DNA from: Candidatus Zixiibacteriota bacterium
GTDB taxonomy: Bacteria; Zixibacteria; MSB-5A5; GN15; FEB-12
Assembly (NCBI GenBank): GCA_003641345.1
Contig: QNAD01000119.1
Coordinates: forward strand, 1-6,502
DNA: 6,502 nt
Direction of reading: 5' to 3'
Shown here: positions 1-5,900 of the stretch, piece by piece
Numbering within the stretch: position 1 is the first letter of the stretch
How the letters are laid out: every line of letters begins with the position of its first letter
Made by a program: the position numbers and the translations under genes
Notes under the pieces: generated by a model
Seen by the model: only the letters and a program-made list of their open reading frames with translations
What the model was told of the DNA's origin: nothing
Databases searched by the model: none

Positions 1-41
1 CTTCTGCAAAAAGATAATTAAAATTATGGTATTAAAAAATG

Positions 42-56
42 ATTATAAATTATAAT
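42..56. repeat. Perfect 7-bp palindrome overlapping the -10 box
   Basis: ATTATAA (42-48) and TTATAAT (50-56) are exact reverse complements around a single central A. The same stretch can also be read as a tandem repeat of ATTATAA (42-48, 49-55). The right arm contains the TATAAT box. It could be an operator, but the pure A/T composition makes chance plausible. Confidence 0.3.
51..56 (+). promoter_or_regulatory. Candidate -10 box (TATAAT)
   Basis: The hexamer is an exact match to the sigma-70-type -10 consensus and would give a 5' leader of roughly 110 nt before the ATG at 175. No convincing -35 box lies 15-19 nt upstream; the segment around 27-33 reads TGGTATT, a poor match. The box forms the right arm of a 15-bp palindrome (42-56). 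In such AT-rich DNA a TATAAT can occur by chance, so confidence is low to moderate. Confidence 0.4.
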
Positions 57-81
57 GGGATACGTGAAAGAATACTAAGAG

Positions 82-109
82 TTGTTAATCACCAATCTAC
101 TTCCATTAT
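82..109 (+). promoter_or_regulatory. Alternative promoter candidate (TTGTTA - 16 nt - CATTAT)
   Basis: TTGTTA at 82-87 matches the -35 consensus at four of six positions. CATTAT at 104-109 matches the -10 consensus at four of six, with a 16-nt spacer. This would start transcription near 116 and leave a leader of about 60 nt. It overlaps the imperfect inverted repeat at 82-115, so a repressor bound there could occlude it. The matches are modest, and it is an alternative to the TATAAT at 51-56. Confidence 0.25.
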
Positions 110-115
110 CAACAA
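82..115. repeat. Imperfect inverted repeat, possible operator
   Basis: TTGTTAAT at 82-89 is the inverted partner of ATCAACAA at 108-115, with seven of eight positions complementary and an 18-nt spacer. The arms resemble half-sites of the redox repressor Rex (consensus TTGTTAA-N4-TTAACAA), but the spacing is far longer than in a classical Rex site. It may be two separate half-sites or coincidence. Its position over a candidate promoter of an NAD(P)H-handling operon is the only contextual support. Confidence 0.25.
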
Positions 116-162
116 AACAGACACAAGACAAAATAAGAATGGTTTAAGTAAATATAAGATTG

Positions 163-169
163 AAAGGAG
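163..169 (+). promoter_or_regulatory. Ribosome binding site of the first gene
   Basis: AAAGGAG lies 5 nt upstream of the ATG at 175. This strong Shine-Dalgarno sequence decides the start: the upstream in-frame TTG at 160-162 would put the Shine-Dalgarno inside the coding sequence, so translation most likely begins at 175. Confidence 0.8.
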
Positions 170-174
170 CAGAC

Positions 175-669
175 ATGGCTGCAGGTTCTTATCTTTTAGT
201 CAGATTTGAAAACCGGCAGAAGCTATTAGAAGCTATCGACCTGTTAAAAAAGTTTAATCAAATAAAAAACTGGAATGCGGTTGATGGTTTTTTCTCGCTC
301 GTCTTAAAAATCAATGATGATGTAAAACCCGTCATTGATGCCTTAACAAAATTTGACAGCTCTTTTAATTACTCACAATGTGATTTGATTTCTAATGAAA
401 ACAAAAAGATAGAATTATCGCAAGAGTTGTCTTCGAGTTTTCTTTTTGTAGAAACTGATAAGAACTTCAAAGATGCTATCGCTGATTCATTAGATAAAAT
501 GGATTCAGTTGCATATACGGATAAAACAAATGGGTCTTATGATCTGATAGTAATTATTAATAATGAGAATTTTGATCAAATTGATCGTGTCATAGAAGAA
601 AAAATTAAACCCCTCGATGGTATCCTTCGCTTCAAACAGGCTAGGATCATCGCATTGGATAAAATGTAG
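175..669 (+). CDS. Small protein with two tandem Lrp/AsnC-type ligand-binding (RAM-like) domains, no HTH
   Basis: The 164-residue product starts at the ATG preceded by AAAGGAG. It appears to be two copies of a ferredoxin-like alpha/beta fold. Copy 1 spans about residues 4-72, with strand SYLLVRF and core strand GFFSLVLKIN at 38-47. Copy 2 spans about 87-160, with SSFLFVE and GSYDLIVIIN at 120-129. Copy 2 reads like the effector-binding RAM domain of Lrp/AsnC regulators: strand, helix, a G-x-Y-D-L turn before the core strand, a helix ending in an E-K-I motif, a turn and a last strand. No helix-turn-helix precedes either copy, and there is no signal peptide or membrane segment, so it should be a soluble cytoplasmic protein. 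RAM domains in general oligomerise and bind small ligands. The stop codon overlaps the Shine-Dalgarno of the next gene, which points to co-expression with the transhydrogenase subunits. A role as metabolite sensor or assembly/accessory partner is inference. The fold call is by eye and copy 1 is the weaker match. Confidence 0.65.
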   Translation: MAAGSYLLVRFENRQKLLEAIDLLKKFNQIKNWNAVDGFFSLVLKINDDVKPVIDALTKFDSSFNYSQCDLISNENKKIELSQELSSSFLFVETDKNFKDAIADSLDKMDSVAYTDKTNGSYDLIVIINNENFDQIDRVIEEKIKPLDGILRFKQARIIALDKM

Positions 670-672
670 GAG
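668..672 (+). promoter_or_regulatory. Ribosome binding site of the NuoE-like gene
   Basis: AGGAG lies 7 nt before the ATG at 680 and overlaps the TAG stop (667-669) of the preceding gene. It favours the start at 680 over the upstream in-frame ATG at 617, which lies inside the preceding gene and would add 21 residues with no NuoE character. Confidence 0.8.
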
Positions 673-679
673 TTGCCTA

Positions 680-1180
680 ATGGCTACTAACACTGAAGAA
701 CAATTCAAACCTTTTAATGTTGATCTCTGGAAATATGACGATCAAGCCGGAGCTTTGATTCCTCTTTTGCAATCGGCTCAGGATACCTATGGATATGTTT
801 CTGAAAAAGCAATCGATCACATCAGCCATGTTACCGGTATTCCGGCGGCGGATATTTATGGTGTCGTAACTTTTTATGCTCAATTCAGAACTAAGCCACT
901 TGGTAAATATATCATTAAAGTCTGTAATGGTACTGCTTGTCATGTCAATGGTGTCAAACAAATATCTGATACTATTTCAGATGAATTAAATATTGACTAC
1001 GAAGAAACATCCGATGATAACAATTTCTCGATGCTTTCAGTTGCCTGTGTAGGCTGCTGTTCATTAGCACCGGTTGTTGTAATTAATGATGAAACCTTTG
1101 GTCGTTTAACTCCCGCTAAATTGCGTAAAATCCTACGAGGTTACAAGCAACAAGCAAAAAAAGAACAAGCTCAGGACTGA
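680..1180 (+). CDS. stnA: NuoE-like thioredoxin-fold [2Fe-2S] subunit of an NAD(P)H/ferredoxin transhydrogenase (StnA-like)
   Basis: The 166-residue product has the usual length of NuoE/HydC/HndA subunits. An N-terminal helical region contains A-Q-D-T-Y-G-Y-V (33-40) and the family motif G-V-V-T-F-Y-A-Q-F (61-69). The thioredoxin-like domain then carries the four [2Fe-2S] ligands: C82 and C87 (C-N-G-T-A-C) and C123 and C127 (C-V-G-C-C). C126 is an additional cysteine. In complex I and bifurcating hydrogenases this subunit packs against the NuoF-like flavoprotein and its cluster lies near the FMN. It is cytoplasmic, with no membrane segment. It sits 10 nt downstream of the RAM-like gene and 10 nt upstream of the NuoF-like gene. 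Alone it could equally belong to a HydABC hydrogenase, an NAD-dependent formate dehydrogenase or complex I; the StnA assignment rests on the downstream fusion gene. Confidence 0.85.
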   Translation: MATNTEEQFKPFNVDLWKYDDQAGALIPLLQSAQDTYGYVSEKAIDHISHVTGIPAADIYGVVTFYAQFRTKPLGKYIIKVCNGTACHVNGVKQISDTISDELNIDYEETSDDNNFSMLSVACVGCCSLAPVVVINDETFGRLTPAKLRKILRGYKQQAKKEQAQD

Positions 1181-1190
1181 GGTAAAATAA

Positions 1191-2945
1191 ATGAAAACTA
1201 TTAAAGTAGGTTTAGGTACTTGCGGAATATCTGCCGGCGGTTTAAAGGTTTTCAACGCCTTTCAGGATGAGCTAAAAGAACATCCTGATGCTTTTATATT
1301 GAAAGAAACCGGATGTATCGGCATGTGTTACCGGGAAGTATTGGTCGAAATAACCAATGGCTCCGGTACCGGACATATGTACGGTGGAGTCACTCCAGAC
1401 AGAGTCGGTGACATCATTGAAAAAGATATAATCGGCAATGAAGTGATTGAAGATTGGCTGGTAGCCAATGAAAAAGATAAAGGCTTTTTTGAAAATCAAG
1501 AAAGAATTGTTTTAAGAAACTGCGGCGTGATAGATCCCGGTTCGATTGATGAATATATCGCTCAAAAAGGCTATGAAGCTATTAAAAAAGCAGTAACTGA
1601 AATGACCCCGGAACAGATTATTGAAGAAGTAGAAAAATCCGGACTGAGAGGTCGTGGAGGCGGCGGTTTTCCAACAGGTTTGAAATGGAAATTCACTCGC
1701 GGTGCAAAAGGCGATAAGAAATATATTATCTGTAATGCGGACGAAGGTGATCCGGGAGCATTCATGGACCGCTCCGTTTTAGAGGGCGACCCTAATTCCG
1801 TTTTGGAAGGAATGATTATTGCCGGTTATGCAATCGGTGCCGACGAAGCATATGTTTATTGTCGGGCTGAATACCCTAAAGCAATCGCCCGTCTTCGTCT
1901 GGCTATAACTCAGGCAAAGAAAAAAGGGTTTTTGGGTCAAAACATTTTCGGCTCTGATTTTAGCTTTAATGTCAAAATCAAAGAAGGTGCCGGTGCTTTT
2001 GTTTGCGGTGAAGAAACAGCTTTGATTCATTCCATCGAAGGTAAACGAGGTATGCCCCGATTCCGCCCTCCTTTCCCGGCTCAAAGCGGACTCTGGGGAA
2101 AACCTACCAATATTAATAATGTTGAAACTTTTGCTAATATCCCCTGGATAATTCAAAACGGTGGTGATGCCTACGCCAAACACGGAACCGATGATAGTAA
2201 GGGCACCAAAGTCTTTGCTATGGCTGGAAAAATCAAACGCTCCGGTTTGGTTGAAGTCCCTATGGGGATATCTATCAATGAAATTATTTTTGATATCTGC
2301 GATGGTATCGTTGATGACAATAATTTTAAAGCAGTCCAAATGGGTGGACCATCGGGCGGATGTATCCCTGCTGAAATGTGTGATATTAAAATTGACTACC
2401 AGCAAATAAATAAAACCGGCGCCATTATGGGATCAGGTGGAATGGTAGTTATGGATGATACCACATGCATGGTCGATGTAGCTAAATTCTTCCTTACTTT
2501 CACTCAAGAAGAATCTTGCGGAAAATGCACTTTTTGCCGGATAGGTACCAAACGGATGCTGGAAATTCTGGAAAGAATTACTGAAGGCAACGGAACAATG
2601 GAAGATTTGGATAATCTGGATGAGTTAAGCCACCAGATTTGTGAAACATCTCTTTGTGGTCTTGGGCAAACAGCCCCAAATCCTGTCCTGACTACTTTAA
2701 AATATTTTCGACATGAATATGAAGCCCACATCAAAGAAAAAAAATGTCCGGCACATGTTTGTGAACCCTTGTTGACTTTTACTATCAATGATAATTGTAC
2801 CGGATGTGTCGTTTGTGCCAAAGCCTGCCCAACCAATGCTATTACCGGTGAGAAAAAAGAAAAGCATTTTATACATCAAGATAAATGTATTCAGTGTGGT
2901 AAATGTTTCACGGTCTGTCGCTTCGATGCGGTAGTGAAGGATTGA
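1191..2945 (+). CDS. stnB: NuoF/HydB-like FMN- and NADH-binding iron-sulfur subunit (StnB-like)
   Basis: The 584-residue product starts at an ATG 8 nt after GAGG. Its N-terminal thioredoxin-like domain (about 1-95) has C11, C42 and C46, one cysteine short of the usual four. The NuoF core follows: glycine-rich RGRGGGGFPTG at 153-163, C-N-A-D-E-G-D-P-G at 181-189 (FMN/NADH pocket) and E-G-A-G-A-F-V-C-G-E-E-T at 265-276. The core [4Fe-4S] ligands are C443, C446, C449 and C489. The C-terminus is the extension found in bifurcating HydB/StnB-type subunits and absent from complex I NuoF. It holds a C519-P-A-H-V-C524 motif, the likely zinc site, and two [4Fe-4S] motifs (C536/C539/C542/C546 and C566/C569/C572/C576). 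In related enzymes NADH exchanges electrons with FMN here and the C-terminal clusters communicate with ferredoxin. Family assignment is firm; bifurcation itself is inferred from the extension and the neighbours. Confidence 0.88.
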   Translation: MKTIKVGLGTCGISAGGLKVFNAFQDELKEHPDAFILKETGCIGMCYREVLVEITNGSGTGHMYGGVTPDRVGDIIEKDIIGNEVIEDWLVANEKDKGFFENQERIVLRNCGVIDPGSIDEYIAQKGYEAIKKAVTEMTPEQIIEEVEKSGLRGRGGGGFPTGLKWKFTRGAKGDKKYIICNADEGDPGAFMDRSVLEGDPNSVLEGMIIAGYAIGADEAYVYCRAEYPKAIARLRLAITQAKKKGFLGQNIFGSDFSFNVKIKEGAGAFVCGEETALIHSIEGKRGMPRFRPPFPAQSGLWGKPTNINNVETFANIPWIIQNGGDAYAKHGTDDSKGTKVFAMAGKIKRSGLVEVPMGISINEIIFDICDGIVDDNNFKAVQMGGPSGGCIPAEMCDIKIDYQQINKTGAIMGSGGMVVMDDTTCMVDVAKFFLTFTQEESCGKCTFCRIGTKRMLEILERITEGNGTMEDLDNLDELSHQICETSLCGLGQTAPNPVLTTLKYFRHEYEAHIKEKKCPAHVCEPLLTFTINDNCTGCVVCAKACPTNAITGEKKEKHFIHQDKCIQCGKCFTVCRFDAVVKD

Positions 2946-2953
2946 GGTGAGCC

Positions 2954-5900
2954 ATGATTAAACTTACAATTAACGAAAAAGAAATTACGACATCTCCGGA
3001 TAAAACTATTTTAGAGGTCTGCCGTGAACAAGATATTGACAACAATATCCCCACCCTCTGCTACGATGAAAAACTGTCTCCTTTCGGTTCATGTTTTTTA
3101 TGTGTTGTTGAATTAGAAGGTCAGAAAAAACTATTCCCTTCCTGTGCTACTAAAGTTGCGGAAGGGATGGTTATTCATACCCGCTCAGAGAAGGTCATGA
3201 AAGCTCGTAAAACTTGTTTGGAGCTTCTCTTGTCTGATCATTATGCCGATTGTTTCGGACCCTGTCGTTTGAGTTGTCCGGCTGATGTGGATATTCAGGG
3301 TTATATGTCTTTGATAAATCTCGGCAAATTTAAAGAAGCAGTTGCCTTGATTAAAGAAAAAAACCCTCTCCCCTCAGTTTGCGGTCGTGTCTGTACTCGA
3401 AAATGTGAAGTCAACTGTCGTCGCTCTACTGTTGATTCTCCGGTAGGTATTGATTTCCTCAAACGGTACGCTACAGATCAGGATATGATTGGTGAAATGT
3501 GGCAACCGGAAGTACATCCGGATAATGGTAAACAAATTGCTATAATCGGTGGTGGTCCTGCCGGATTAACTGCCGCTTACTATCTTGTGATTGACGGTTA
3601 TCGCCCAACAATTTTTGAGGCTCTTCCCAAAATGGGTGGAATGCTTCGTTATGGCATTCCTGAATACCGTCTGCCAAAAGATGTTTTACAGAAAGAAATC
3701 GATTGGATTACCGACCTTGGCGTTGAAGTTAAAAACGATACTATGCTTGGCCGCGACATTACAATTGATGGTTTGTTTAAAGACGGTTATGAAGCTGTCT
3801 TTGTCGGCCTGGGTGCGCAGATTGGTAAACCAATGTGGGTCGATAACGAAGATGCCGACGGAGTTCTCTCCGGAGTAGAATTCTTAAAACAAATAGAGAT
3901 GAAGACCAATCCGGATATTAAAGGGAAAGTTGTTGTTGTCGGTGGTGGTAACACTGCTGTTGATGCTGCCCGTACTTCGTTGCGTCTGGGTGCCGATGAA
4001 GTTATTCTCCTTTATCGTCGTACGGAAAAAGAAATGCCGGCGAATCAAATGGAAATTGATGCCGCCAGAGAAGAAGGTGTCAAATTAGAATTATTAGCAG
4101 CTCCGGTTTTAATAAATAAAGATGAAAATGGACGACTAAAATCAATAGATTGTATTCGAATGGAACTCGGTGAACCGGATGACAGCGGCCGTCGTCGTCC
4201 GGTAAAAATTGAAGGAAGTGAATACACTCTCGAATGCGATTGGGCAATAGCCGCTATAGGTCAGGAACCAAATCTTGATGGTGTTGAAGGTGATGACAAT
4301 ATCAATACTACTAAATGGAAAACTATCGAAGCCAAAGAAGGTACTTTTAACACTGACCGTCCCGGTGTATTTGCCGGTGGTGATGTTGTTACCGGTCCGG
4401 CTGATGCTATTGATGCTATCGCCGCCGGACGCATGGCTGCACAAGCAATTGAAAGTTATATTACCTCTAAAACAATTGAACCGTTAATAAATCGTTTTGA
4501 AAGTAAACGGGACAATTTCCATAAAGTAACTGCTGATGATTTAAAAGAAATTAAAATCAGTGAACGCCACCATATGCCGGAATTACCAGCTGCCGAGAGA
4601 ATTAAAACTTTCGAAGAAGTCGAAACCGGTTATACCGCTCAAATGGCATTCGACGAATCTCTTCGCTGTGCTGAATGTGGTTGTGACCTTGGTCTTGATT
4701 GTGTCTTACAGGATTACTGTACTGAATATGGGGTTGATCAAACCCGTTTCATTGGTGCTTATAACCGCTATAAACCGGACACCAGACATCCGTACATAAA
4801 AATCGATTCCAACAAATGTATCCGTTGCGGTCGCTGTGTTGGTGTATGTTCTGAAATCCTTAATGTATCGGCTTTAGGATTTGTCAATCGCGGCTTCAAG
4901 ACTATTGTCAAGCCTTCTATGGAAAAAGCACTTCATGAAACCAACTGTGTTTCCTGTGGTAACTGTATTGATGTTTGCCCTACCGGTGCTCTGGTTGAAA
5001 AGATGCCTTTACGCCGTTCAGGTCCCTGGATTATGGAATCTGTTTTTAATGTTTGTAATTATTGTTCGGTCGGTTGTAACATTACTCTTAATGTCAAAAC
5101 TCCGGACATTTTCTTTGTAACAGGAGCCCCGCCAGATGTAGGTCCCAATAAAGGCGAATTATGCTTCAGGGGACGTTTCGGTTACCAGCACTATTTAGAC
5201 GGCTCACGAAAAACCCAGCCAATGATTCGTAAAAACGACCAATTGGTTGAGTGTAGTTGGGAAGAAGCTTTTGATGCTGTTGAAAAAGGTTTCAAAACCA
5301 TTACTGATGAACATGGACGTGACTCAGTCATAGTCTCAGCCTCACCTAAACTTACAAACGAAGAATTATATCTGGCAGGACGTTTAGCACGTGATTCTAT
5401 TCAGACAAATAATATTACATCATTCCATCGTCAAATCAATGATGCAGACTATCATGCTCTTGATGATATTGTCGGAACTACCTTTGCTACTGCTACTGAT
5501 GATGATATTCAAAATGCCGACTTGTATCTCTTTTTAGGAGGAAATCCCTGCTTCGAAAATCCGGTACTGGGTTGGCAAATGAAACGACGTATGCGTCATG
5601 GAACAAAAGCAATTGTAATAAACTCTTCAGAAATTGATTTAACCAAATACGCCTCTGTCTGGGCTGATACTCGTCGCGGAACATCGACAGTTCTTCTAAA
5701 TGGAATCATGGCAGAATTGATTCGTAACGATAAAATTAACGAATCATTTATCAATGAGAATACAACCAATTTTAATCAAACCAAAGAAGAACTTCTCAAA
5801 ACCAATCTTGATGAAACTGCAAATATTTCAGGTGTAACTCCAGATAAGATTAAAAAGATTGTAGAACTTTTATCGAACCCTGAACTTAAAATTGTTACTG

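Larger units (their letters stand above)
1..174 (+). other. AT-rich leader / upstream intergenic region
   Basis: This stretch carries no gene that I can support. It is very AT-rich at its left end and contains a perfect TATAAT box, a weaker second promoter candidate, two inverted repeats and the ribosome binding site of the first gene. I see no end of an upstream gene, no intrinsic terminator hairpin with a T-run and no tRNA-like or riboswitch-like structure. All four genes downstream read away from it, so it is the likely control region of the operon. Confidence 0.6.

Noticed and set aside
14..27. ATAATT-AA-AATTAT inverted repeat as a terminator of an upstream gene
   Set aside because: The arms are pure A/T with a two-base loop and no following T-run, so no stable terminator hairpin is expected.
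160..174. TTG start at 160 for the first gene
   Set aside because: The Shine-Dalgarno AAAGGAG at 163-169 would lie inside the coding sequence; the ATG at 175 is ideally spaced from it.
1779..2405. 208-residue open frame on the minus strand
   Set aside because: It lies entirely antisense to the conserved core of the NuoF-like gene, has no recognisable motif and is best explained as a shadow frame.
2504..2836. 110-residue open frame on the minus strand
   Set aside because: It is antisense to the Cys-rich C-terminal part of the NuoF-like gene and shows no domain of its own.
3591..5120. Several short plus-strand open frames (70-95 residues)
   Set aside because: They are out-of-frame readings inside the large subunit gene, whose own frame is continuous and rich in conserved motifs.
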